The notes under the pieces: generated by a model
The model's database searches: none
What the model was told of the DNA's origin: nothing
Seen by the model: the letters and a program-made list of their open reading frames with translations, nothing else
Shown: in pieces, positions 1 to 8,500 of the stretch
Position numbering within the stretch: position 1 is the stretch's first letter
How the letters are laid out: each line of letters opens with the position of its first letter
Assembly (NCBI GenBank): GCA_007449985.2
Contig: VIIQ02000589.1
Span: 1 to 64,000 of the forward strand
Direction: 5' to 3'
Length of the DNA stretch: 64,000 nucleotides
DNA from: Desmodesmus armatus
Lineage: Eukaryota > Chlorophyta > Chlorophyceae > Sphaeropleales > Scenedesmaceae
Made by a program: the position numbers and the translations under genes

Positions 1-1
1 T

Positions 2-591
2 TGACACGAGCAGCAGCTACACTGACCGATTCCTGCTGAGTGAGCAGTAATCCTCACAGGAAGGTTATGCTGTGTACAAGGCTATACAACACATGCCTTA
101 GCAGAATCAGTGTGATAGTTGACTAATCATGTTGAGTCAACAAGGACTCTGGGTGATATCAGATCATGCCAGATACTGCTGCGTGGCAGTGCTATTATTG
201 GTGGTTAAGTGCTTGGGAGTTGTATGCGATGAGTTTGGTGCTGCGATGCACAGGATCACTGGCGGGTTCAGGGTTTACCGCCTGCAGTGCCGATTCCTTT
301 GTGCCGCTGTGGTGCTCTGTGCGTCGCACTCGGCTTTGACAGTGCTTGGTGTAAACTTCTGGCAGTGTTTCCCGAGTACTCGCTCATTTGAATCCCCAAT
401 TCAGAGCGCACAGGTGCAGCAACCAGCCCCAGCAGCGACCTGTGGTCGAACCGGGTGCCTGAACATCACTCATACATTCATACAGCGCATCAACACTTTG
501 CAAAGGACTACAAGTGAGTATCTGCTACCCTCAGAGCAGCCAGCTGGCTGCGAAGCATCATTGCTGCAAGCTTTAGGCAGCAAACCACAAG
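2..591 (+). repeat. 5' terminal direct repeat (A1) of the retrotransposon
   Basis: This 590-bp block is repeated at 13305-13894 with no mismatch found by eye. Base 1 (t) does not match the equivalent base 13304 (c), so the shared block appears to start at base 2. It contains a Cys-rich 168-codon ORF from an ATG at 129 that runs out of the repeat, which I regard as a chance ORF. It probably acts as the element's LTR with promoter and RNA-end signals. If it is a standard LTR, its first ~50 bases (the 49-bp block seen at 13255) should lie just upstream of the window. Confidence 0.9.
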
Positions 592-762
592 CCGAGTGCC
601 ACATTTGCATTTATACACTTGTAGTAGCTCGCTAGTGCTCAACTGCGGGCGCTAGTGAAAGGGCCACTAGTGGGTGGTGGGCGCTGCCACGTGCCTGGCT
701 ACTGGGGGCATCGCGGCGCGTCTAGTAAGCATTAAGGTGTTTTAAATACTATTATAGTTTAC
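592..762 (+). other. Untranslated leader of the retrotransposon
   Basis: This lies between the 5' repeat and the first gag-like frame. A primer-binding site would be expected at its left edge, but the bases after 591 (ccgagtgccac) do not begin with the usual TGG complementary to a tRNA 3' CCA. No clear tRNA-primed site was recognised. The right end is AT-rich. The gag-like frame opens from about 736 without an ATG. Confidence 0.5.
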
Positions 763-2634
763 TTGCGTGGGTTTTTGGGAAGATCCACTGGTGCATTTCA
801 GAGCTGGCCCATTTCCAGGCTGGCTTCTTCAGCGGGCAGGCGTGGACAGCAGCCATTTCCAACGTCTGGATCGCTTTCGGAGCAGTTCCAATCGGTGGTT
901 CGGCAAGCTGTTGGTCAAGTGCGTGCGTCGGAGGAAGCAGGTGGCGCTGACAACCAGGAGAATTTGGGCTCTGGACTGATCAGCTACTCTGGTGACCAGG
1001 ATCAGCACATTGGCGAGCAGCAGGAGGACAGCACTCTTGTTTTCACCAATCCACTCTTCGAGCAGGCCACCAGCAGCATGGCTGGCCTTGGCAGTCTGTC
1101 TTTTGGGGGCAAGCTGGACTCTGGAAGCAGCAGCAGCAACTCCATGATACCAAAGCTATGGTCTGGACAGCCTGGAGTGGATTCCTTCGGAGAATGGCAG
1201 CGTGCTGTCAGGTGGAACCAGGGCCAAAAGCGCAATGCAGCCATGGACAAGAAGCTGGACAAGCACTCTGGTGAAGAGATTGCCGAGATTGCCCAGTTGA
1301 CTGTCATACGCTCCGATGGTGCCAAAGCAGTGGAGCAGGCTGGGCAGGTCTTGGAGAAACATGTCAGGGCTGCTGACCAGGGCTGGTATCCTCCACAGGA
1401 GCTGGAAGCAGCTGCTCTGGAGTTTGTGCGCAAGCGTCACCCCAACAGTGACTTGGCAGAGCAGACGCTGGCAGCATTGATCAAGGAGAGGTATGAGAAA
1501 GTACACATTGCTGCGGTTGCCAAGGGCTGGGCACTTGAGGACAGTGTTGGGCTGGAGCAGGCGCTGACAGCAAACTCTTCGCCACTTGTGCAGCAGCAGG
1601 ACTCAACTGGCAACAGCAGCGGCGGTGGCGGCGGCGGCCTGCCTCCTGCAACAACAGATCCTATGCAAACTGCTATGCTGGGCTTCTTCAAAACGCTCAG
1701 TGACAGGCTGGTCAAGAGCACGCAGGACAATAAATACTTCATGACTGTGGGGATGAGGAAGTGGAGCCCTCACAGCTGTGTCATGGAGCTTTTCTGGTGT
1801 ATGATGGACGCAGCATACGGAGTGGCCAGCAGCAAGGAGCAGGCTGAGTTCTACCAGCTGCAGAGTGAGGGTTCCCAGGGCAGCAGGCAGGTGCAGGAGT
1901 TTGCGCAGCGCGTGGCAGTGCTGTATGAGAGTGTCAAGACACTGGGCATTGTGCCAGCAGGTGCAGACATTACCACCTTCTGCAAGGGTCTCAGCAATGC
2001 CAGCAGCAGGCAGTTTGCACGGCAGCGCAAGGAGGAGTACTATGCGTCCAACAGAACTCACATTGCGCTGGAATCACTAGCTGACCAAGTTCAGCAATTC
2101 GAGAAGAACCTCCATCAGGATGGCGTGCTGGCGCAGCAGGCATTGATTATGGTGGGCAACAGCAGTGTGGGAGCTGGAAGCAGCAAGAACGCCCGGCGCG
2201 CAGGTGAGGAGAGTACACTGGTGCAGACGCTGCTGCGTTCTCGCCGGGAGAATGAGGCTACACAGCAGTACCTCAGCAAGATGGGTGCGCGTGAGAAGCT
2301 GCTCATCACCAAGGGCTTTGACATGGCGGAGATCGACCCCAAGGACCCCTCTGCTGTCTGCCTGGACTGTCCTGCAACAAAGCGGCCACACCTGAACCAA
2401 GACTGCAAGGGCAGCGCATGGCGGGGCTGGCTATGGCAGCAGCGCAGGAGGGCAGCACTGCCAACAAAAGCAGCAGCAGCATTGGCAGCAGCGCTGGAAC
2501 CTTGGACGTCAACACGCTGGCAATCATGGTGCAGCAGGCAGTGGCTATGGCAGCAGCAGGAGCAGGCGCAGCACCGGCAGGACTGGGGCAAGGGCTGCCA
2601 AGGGCTTACAACAAGCCAGAAAACAGCAGGGTAA
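763..2634 (+). CDS. Gag-like capsid ORF (first frame)
   Basis: This open frame of about 620 codons has no ATG at its left end (it opens with TTG), so the true start is unknown or supplied by splicing. The protein is Gln/Ser/Gly-rich at first. It then has a helical, charged segment (about residues 310-460) resembling the capsid part of retrotransposon Gag. Near residues 533-548 there is a CCHC-like zinc-knuckle pattern, C-x2-C-x6-H-x4-C, beginning at base 2359. Right of about 2410 the sensible frame changes. The Ala/Gln-rich protein continues in frame 3 (2418-2870) and then frame 2 (from about 2640), so the last ~70 codons here are probably read in the wrong frame. Gag would package the element RNA in virus-like particles. 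The call rests on position and the knuckle, not on a database match. Confidence 0.65.
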   Translation: MRGFLGRSTGAFQSWPISRLASSAGRRGQQPFPTSGSLSEQFQSVVRQAVGQVRASEEAGGADNQENLGSGLISYSGDQDQHIGEQQEDSTLVFTNPLFEQATSSMAGLGSLSFGGKLDSGSSSSNSMIPKLWSGQPGVDSFGEWQRAVRWNQGQKRNAAMDKKLDKHSGEEIAEIAQLTVIRSDGAKAVEQAGQVLEKHVRAADQGWYPPQELEAAALEFVRKRHPNSDLAEQTLAALIKERYEKVHIAAVAKGWALEDSVGLEQALTANSSPLVQQQDSTGNSSGGGGGGLPPATTDPMQTAMLGFFKTLSDRLVKSTQDNKYFMTVGMRKWSPHSCVMELFWCMMDAAYGVASSKEQAEFYQLQSEGSQGSRQVQEFAQRVAVLYESVKTLGIVPAGADITTFCKGLSNASSRQFARQRKEEYYASNRTHIALESLADQVQQFEKNLHQDGVLAQQALIMVGNSSVGAGSSKNARRAGEESTLVQTLLRSRRENEATQQYLSKMGAREKLLITKGFDMAEIDPKDPSAVCLDCPATKRPHLNQDCKGSAWRGWLWQQRRRAALPTKAAAALAAALEPWTSTRWQSWCSRQWLWQQQEQAQHRQDWGKGCQGLTTSQKTAG

Positions 2635-2689
2635 CAGGGGCTATGGTGGCAGCAACGGCAGGCAGCAGCAGTACGCAGGGCCACCTGGC

Positions 2690-3442
2690 TTGGGTGTTGG
2701 GTCAGCAGTTATGGCGTGTGTCATCTGTGGCTTTGCCAAGGGCCACTCAGATGGTGTCTGCTATATGGACAAGCCAGAGCTGGCTCCAGAGAAGTGGGAG
2801 GGCCCCACGGAGCGTGCACCTGAGCAGGGGATGGTGCACTACATCTCCCGCTGCATGCAGCAGAAGCTGAAGCCACGGCTGGGGCGTTGCAAGGAGCTGC
2901 TGCGGAGGATGATGCAGAGCAACAAGCTGCCGCCAGCTATGCAGCAGTTCATTGGACAGCACACACAGCAGCAGCGGTACATGAACATGGCTTATGGCGC
3001 AGCAGCAGAGCCGTATGGGGCTTATGCAGCTTACATGACAGGCATGGGGTCTGCTGGTTCCAGCTACTGGCCCATGGGCGGCTCGGCAATGCAGCAGCCA
3101 ATGGCAGGGCTGCCACCCTCTCACACACCGCTGGCTATCACTGGTGCAGTTGGCGACAGCACCGGTGAACAAGCAGCAATGATGGTGCTGCCGGATGCAG
3201 GCGGGTATGTGAGTGAGGAGCAGCAGCAGGAAACAATGCACTTTGGGCCCTCTTTCTGTTATGTGGGCTTAGCAGACTGGCAGCAGGATCTGGCAGGTGG
3301 GCTCTTTGACTCAACGGGACATGAGTATGCACTGGTTGGGACACGTGCACAGGCAGGAGCTGGTGCAGTGCAGCAGGGCAGGGTTGTCAGGCAGCCTGTG
3401 CCCAAGGCTTCCTACCACCCTCAGCTCTTCCTACAGACCTGA
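2690..3442 (+). CDS. Gag-like ORF, C-terminal part with second zinc knuckle
   Basis: This frame-2 stretch of about 250 codons continues the gag-like protein. It holds a second knuckle-like motif, CVICGFAKGHSDGVC (C-x2-C-x5-H-x4-C), beginning near base 2712. Zinc knuckles in Gag bind the element's RNA. The rest is Met/Gln/Tyr/Gly-rich and probably disordered. There is no ATG at the left end and the coding sense clearly extends upstream through about 2640. It therefore looks like one reading frame broken by single-base shifts or joined by splicing, rather than a separate gene. It ends with TGA at 3440-3442, and the next frame has an ATG six bases later. Confidence 0.55.
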   Translation: MGVGSAVMACVICGFAKGHSDGVCYMDKPELAPEKWEGPTERAPEQGMVHYISRCMQQKLKPRLGRCKELLRRMMQSNKLPPAMQQFIGQHTQQQRYMNMAYGAAAEPYGAYAAYMTGMGSAGSSYWPMGGSAMQQPMAGLPPSHTPLAITGAVGDSTGEQAAMMVLPDAGGYVSEEQQQETMHFGPSFCYVGLADWQQDLAGGLFDSTGHEYALVGTRAQAGAGAVQQGRVVRQPVPKASYHPQLFLQT

Positions 3443-3447
3443 ATGCC

Positions 3448-4446
3448 ATGCGTTCCATGCCACGCATCACCAATGCACTGGTTGCTGGCTTAGGAGAGCT
3501 GGACGGCACCAGCAGGGGGCTACTGCACACGCTGCTTGACATTCAGCGGTTTGTGGCGAGCAGGGTATCTGCTTTTGGAGACCTTCTGGGTGTGCAGGAG
3601 GCTGGTGGAGCACATGGTAGCAGCAGTGCACAGCAGGGAGGGCAGCAGGCTCTGCAGGAGGCAACAGCAGCAAAGGGTACTGCCAGCATGGTGTCCAGCA
3701 GCAGTTCTGGGCGCTGTGGCCCTGTTGCAGCAGCGGCGGCAAGCAGCCGCAGCCTCCTGGAGTCAGTCATGCTGCAGTATGGCTTCAAGCCAGTGGCAAT
3801 CGATTACACCCTACGCCAGTCAATGCCTGTGACGCTGGACTTCCTGGTGGGCACGAACAAACAGGAAGGATTGACACTAACAACCCCGGATGGGCGTGAT
3901 GTGCTAGTAGATATGGCGTTCCAGGACTCAGGTGCCACACTGCTGCTGTTCACTGAGGTGGCTTGTGGCGAGTGGGGTACTTACATCTTCAGAACAAATC
4001 AGGTGCCGTCTGTCAAGGGCATTGATGGGCTGCCGTCCAAGAAGATTATCGGCAGGACAGGACCGCTGGTTCTCACACTTGCCAAGGGACACCCACTGGC
4101 AGCAGTCCTGCCCGTTCCGTGTGCTTGGGTGCTGGAGGGAGACGCGGGTGGCATGTTTAAGGTGTGCTTGGACAAGAAGACACTGCTGCCGTGTTTGGGT
4201 ATGTGGATCCAGCCCTCAACATGCTATGCTTCCGTCCCAAGGCAGCACAGGGCAGGCTTGACATTATACACGGCATTCCCGTGCGTGGCTATGTCAAGAA
4301 CGGCAACAGCAGCATCAGCAGTGGCAACATGGCGGCTGCCACCATCTGGGAGGAGGACAGCAGGGACACAGAGGAGCTTGAGGGCTCAGCAGCAGCAGTG
4401 CCGGGCATCAACTACAGGCCGTTTACTGCAGAGGAGAACACTCTAG
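3448..4446 (+). CDS. Aspartic protease (retropepsin-like) ORF
   Basis: This frame-1 ORF begins with ATG at 3448, six bases after the previous stop. Its middle carries the retropepsin signature DSGAT (Asp codon at 3925), preceded by a short beta-rich stretch (GRDVLVDMAFQ) and followed by a hydrophobic Leu/Phe run, as in retroelement proteases. The enzyme would act as a homodimer to cleave the Gag-Pol polyprotein. After about 4200 the sensible frame moves to frame 3 (ORF 4164-5501), so the C-terminal part here is probably out of frame. The order protease then RT is usual for Ty3/Gypsy elements. Flap and second-domain motifs were not identified with certainty. Confidence 0.65.
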   Translation: MRSMPRITNALVAGLGELDGTSRGLLHTLLDIQRFVASRVSAFGDLLGVQEAGGAHGSSSAQQGGQQALQEATAAKGTASMVSSSSSGRCGPVAAAAASSRSLLESVMLQYGFKPVAIDYTLRQSMPVTLDFLVGTNKQEGLTLTTPDGRDVLVDMAFQDSGATLLLFTEVACGEWGTYIFRTNQVPSVKGIDGLPSKKIIGRTGPLVLTLAKGHPLAAVLPVPCAWVLEGDAGGMFKVCLDKKTLLPCLGMWIQPSTCYASVPRQHRAGLTLYTAFPCVAMSRTATAASAVATWRLPPSGRRTAGTQRSLRAQQQQCRASTTGRLLQRRTL

Positions 4447-5501
4447 CCAATGCAGAGCTCGAACGGCTGCTTCAGGCAGGAGTTATCACAGAACTGGATG
4501 CTGGGCCATTTGAAGTGAACGATCGCTGGTACTTGGACCACCTGGGCCTGAATGGTGGTGTGCCACAGCAGGTGCAAGAGGACTTGGACAGCAGCAGCTC
4601 CACTGGGTCAACCGCTATGCCTGAGCTGTGCACAGGCAGTGACAGCGACAGTCTCCCAGAGCTGGTGGATGCTTACAACCCAGTGACTGCTGACATCGAG
4701 TATTTCAGCCCTCATGGCAGTGCAGCAGATGCTTGGCTGCAACAACAAACTGGGGGTGAGCACAACAAGCGCAGGCGCCGGCGTGGGCGCGGCCGCAAGG
4801 GCAGGGGGCGGCAGCAGCAGCAGCAACAGCAGGAGCAGGAGCAGGAGCAGGCAGAAGCACAGCAGCCACTGGAGGAGCCAGCAGGCAAGCTATGGGGCTT
4901 TGACTGGTCCAAGGCTGCTGGTCAGCTGCTGCCGGGCATCAGCTGGATCACGACACACATGGTGCTGCTGCTGCTAGGCATGTTCCACTTCTTTGTGGAC
5001 TTGCCGCTGAGGAAGTACCCCTCAAAGATCATGCGTGGATTGGTCAGCATGGCGGGAGCAGCAGTGCGCCCAGGCAACCCCATGCGCGCAAGGGAGTATA
5101 ATGTGGCAGAACCTGTGCCCACTAACAACCTTGGCGACACACGGCGCGCACGCAAGCGTCGGCACAACAGAGGGCCCAGGCCAGGCCCTGGCTTGCAACC
5201 GACGGCAGAGCAGGACGCACCGCAAACAAAGGTCTCTGTGGTCGCCACAGTGCGTCACTCTGGCAAGGTCATCACTGCGCGCACAGTGCTGATGTGCCTG
5301 CTCTGTTTCTTCTCAGTGCTGTGCTCCACAGCAGCAATGCAGGTTACCAACAGCATTGGGGCAGCAGCCACTGGATCAGCACTGCAAGCTGGCTACTTTC
5401 CCCTGCCACATGGCGTCCCACCACACCTCAACATGCACTTGCTGCAGCAGGAGCTTGCCAACCTGCATTGCAGTAGGTTTCGCTGCTACAGCAGAGCATG
5501 A
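4164..5501 (+). CDS. Basic, Gln-rich ORF with two hydrophobic segments between protease and RT
   Basis: This frame-3 ORF (about 445 codons, no ATG at its open end) overlaps the protease frame on the left and the pol frame on the right. It probably continues the polyprotein. It contains an acidic-to-neutral part, a strongly basic Arg/Lys/Gly run near 4765-4815, a Gln/Glu tract near 4812-4855, then two hydrophobic segments: about 4941-5005 (Leu/Phe-rich, MVLLLLGMFHFF) and about 5270-5335 (VLMCLLCFFSVLC). Two membrane-like segments between protease and RT are unusual for a Gypsy-type element. They could mark a membrane-associated domain or a captured host fragment. No family was recognised. The frame passes into pol at about 5480-5505. 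Confidence 0.45.
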   Translation: MLGQEDTAAVFGYVDPALNMLCFRPKAAQGRLDIIHGIPVRGYVKNGNSSISSGNMAAATIWEEDSRDTEELEGSAAAVPGINYRPFTAEENTLANAELERLLQAGVITELDAGPFEVNDRWYLDHLGLNGGVPQQVQEDLDSSSSTGSTAMPELCTGSDSDSLPELVDAYNPVTADIEYFSPHGSAADAWLQQQTGGEHNKRRRRRGRGRKGRGRQQQQQQQEQEQEQAEAQQPLEEPAGKLWGFDWSKAAGQLLPGISWITTHMVLLLLGMFHFFVDLPLRKYPSKIMRGLVSMAGAAVRPGNPMRAREYNVAEPVPTNNLGDTRRARKRRHNRGPRPGPGLQPTAEQDAPQTKVSVVATVRHSGKVITARTVLMCLLCFFSVLCSTAAMQVTNSIGAAATGSALQAGYFPLPHGVPPHLNMHLLQQELANLHCSRFRCYSRA

Positions 5502-8500
5502 TTCTGGCCAAGTGAAGTGGTACCAGGCCGACCCAGCAGCTCTGGACCAACTTGGGCCCGATGGCGCAACAGAAGATGTGCATGACGCCAGATGGACAGT
5601 GCACGATGAGGGCAAATGGATCTTGGGCAACCACCCAGATGCATCGCCTGCACAAATGGACCAGCTGGTGCAGATGCTGTTGGAGGAGCGAGGGGCATTT
5701 GCTTACAGTCTGCAGGACTTGCCTGGCTACACAGGGGACGTAGCTGACTTCAAACTGATCGATCCCTCCAAACGTATGTGGAGCGCACCCAGACGCTACA
5801 CAGAAGAGGAGGTGAAGTTTGCCAAGGAGAAGGTGCAGGAGATGCTGGATGCGGGCATCGTAAAAGAAATTCCAACGACCTGTCCGCATGCTTCAGCTAT
5901 CACGTTGCCTATGAAGCGAGCACCCGACGGTAGCTGGACCGACAAGCGGTTCTGCATCGACCTGCGCAACGTCAACGGCAACACAGTGGTGGACAGTTAC
6001 GGCCTGCCACTACCGGAAGAACTGTTTAGGCGAATTAGGGGGCACAAATTCTTGGTCAAGGCGGACTTTAGAGCGGGCTTTTGGCAGCTCAACCTGAGCG
6101 AAGAGGCGCAGCAGCACGTGGCCTTCCACGCACCCGACAGTGGCAAGCGACTGACCTACACGCGGCTGTGTTTTGGTCACGTGAACGCCACGGCAATTTT
6201 CCAGCGGGTTATGGAGAAGGAGCTGGCAGCAGCTGGTTTGTCTCACTGTGCGGCGCCGTTCGTCGATGACGTTATCATGTGGTGCGACACCTGGGAGGAC
6301 ATGGTGACCAACTTCAGAACACTTCTACAGCATCTCAAGACAGTGGGCTTGCGCCTGCACCCTGCCAAGACAATCGTGGGTGCAGACTGCTTGCCTTACC
6401 TGGGTCACCTGGTATCAGCCAAGGAGTGCAAGCCGGAGCCAGCCAAGATTGCAGGCATCAAGGCACTGCAGCCACCCACCAGCCTCAAGCGCCTGCAGGC
6501 CCACCTTGGCCTGTTTAATTACTACAGGTGCTATGTGCCCAACTTTGCCATCATTGCCAGGCCGCTTTACAAGCTTATGGAGAAGGGTGCGCAGTACATC
6601 TGGAGTGATGACTGTAACCAGGCGTATGAGGGGCTTCGAACGGCGCTGTGCAAGAAGGGTTTGGGGCTCAGGCAGCCTGTGGATGGGCGCAGTTTTCATC
6701 TGTATGTCGACTGGAGCAACACGGGCATTGCAGCTGTGCTGAATCAGGAGGCGGAGGATGGGACGGAGTACATGGTGGCCTGTGCCAGCAGGTCCCTCAA
6801 TGCAGCTGAGCAGAACTATCCCGCCTGGAAAGGCGAGATGATGGCAGCAGTGTGGGGCGTCAAAATGTACAGGCCGTACTTGCACTCCAGGGAGTTCTAT
6901 CTCCACAGCGACCACCGGGCGCTGTTATGGCTGCTGACACAGAAGACACCAGTGGGGCAGCAGATGCGTTGGATTCTGGCACTTCAGGAGTACCGCTTCT
7001 CACTGGTGCACAGGGCAGGCAAGTCAAACCCAGCTGATGTGCCTAGCAGGGAAGCCAGTAGCTGTGTGGCAGACACCACTGGAGCCAGGTTGGACACGGA
7101 GCTGCATGACTGGGTGCCCACTGTGCTTCTGCCAGACTGCAAAACAACGGACCCACTGGTCTACACACATGACAGTCTGGCACTGGAGCTGGGCATTGGC
7201 AGCAAATCAACAGCAGCAGCTGGAGTGGCAGCAATGGCTTATGAGGAAACACCTGGTGACTGCCCAATCCTTCACAGCCCAGCAGCAGCGCTGGCGGCAG
7301 AACCAGCAGACAGCTACAGTCATGAACAGCTGGAGCACGAGGCGTTGTGTTGTCTACTGTGCAGCAACGAGTCTGCAGTGGACACATTCGCCCCAACCGC
7401 CGACTCATTGCTGGGGGGGGAGACAGCAGGACAACTTTTTGCTGACGATGGCTGCTGCGTGGACACACAACACCCAGCAGTAGCTTGGCGGCAGCATGAC
7501 CTACAGCAGGCAGCATCGGCGTGGGTCACATTGGCAGGGCTACAACAGCCCCAACCGGACAGCTTCCAGCCAGGAGTGTACACAGGTGCATTGGACCCCT
7601 GGGGCGTAAGGGAGACACAAGGGCTGTGCACGGCTACTGTGGCAGACACGTTCTTCCCGGCAGCGCTGCAGCAGGGCATCGTGCTTTATGAGCCGTTTGG
7701 TGGCATCTGCGCAGGGCTGGAGATGGTGCTCAGGAGTGGCATCACAGTCAAACAGTACCTGTACAGCGACATCAACCCCATGGCACAGCGGGCGGCGTTA
7801 CACAGGATCAGGGTGCTGCAAAGCATGTATCCCAAGCAGCTACCGGAGGATGCTTTGGCTGGCAGTTTCAGCATTCTTCCCATGGATGTGAGGCACATCA
7901 CCACACAGCAGCTCAGCAAGGCTGTCAGCGAGGCACCAGTCAAGCAATGGCTGGTAGTAGGAGGCTGGCCCTGTCAAGACTTCTCTGCAGCAGGCAAGTC
8001 ACAGGGGCTTCGGGGTGATCGGGCTCAACTGCTGTTTGACCTGGTCAGGGTAGTGGGAGCGTTGCAACAGCTACTCCCACACCAGCCCCCAGCCTACCTG
8101 GTGGAGAATGTGCTCTTGCAGCAGCACAGGCTGAGCAGCATCAGTCAGCATGACTTCAATAAAATCAAGGCGTGCCTAGGGTTACCTGTGGTGCTGGACG
8201 CAGCACAGTTTGGCAGCCTTGCACATCGGGCGCGCAACTTCTGGTCCAACCTGGTTGGGCCCAGTCAACTGCGAGCAGCTTTGGCATTTGTCAAGAGGCC
8301 ACCCGCACGCAGCGTACAGCTTGCCTTGGGACCTGGCAGGACCGCGCAACCTGTCAACCGACCAGACGCTGCTCCTCTCTACCCCTGCAACGCACCAGGG
8401 CAGCCTCGCGCAGCCTGGCCTACCTTGGTCAGCAGCGCACGCTCCTACGCCTTCAGGCCTGGCCAGCCTGGCAGTGTTTTGGACACAACGGTGCCTGCTG

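Noticed and set aside
129..635. Cys-rich 168-codon ORF in the 5' repeat, repeated with a different end at 13432-14004
   Set aside because: It lies in the LTR-like repeat, has no recognisable domain, and its C-terminus differs in the two copies only because the flanking DNA differs.
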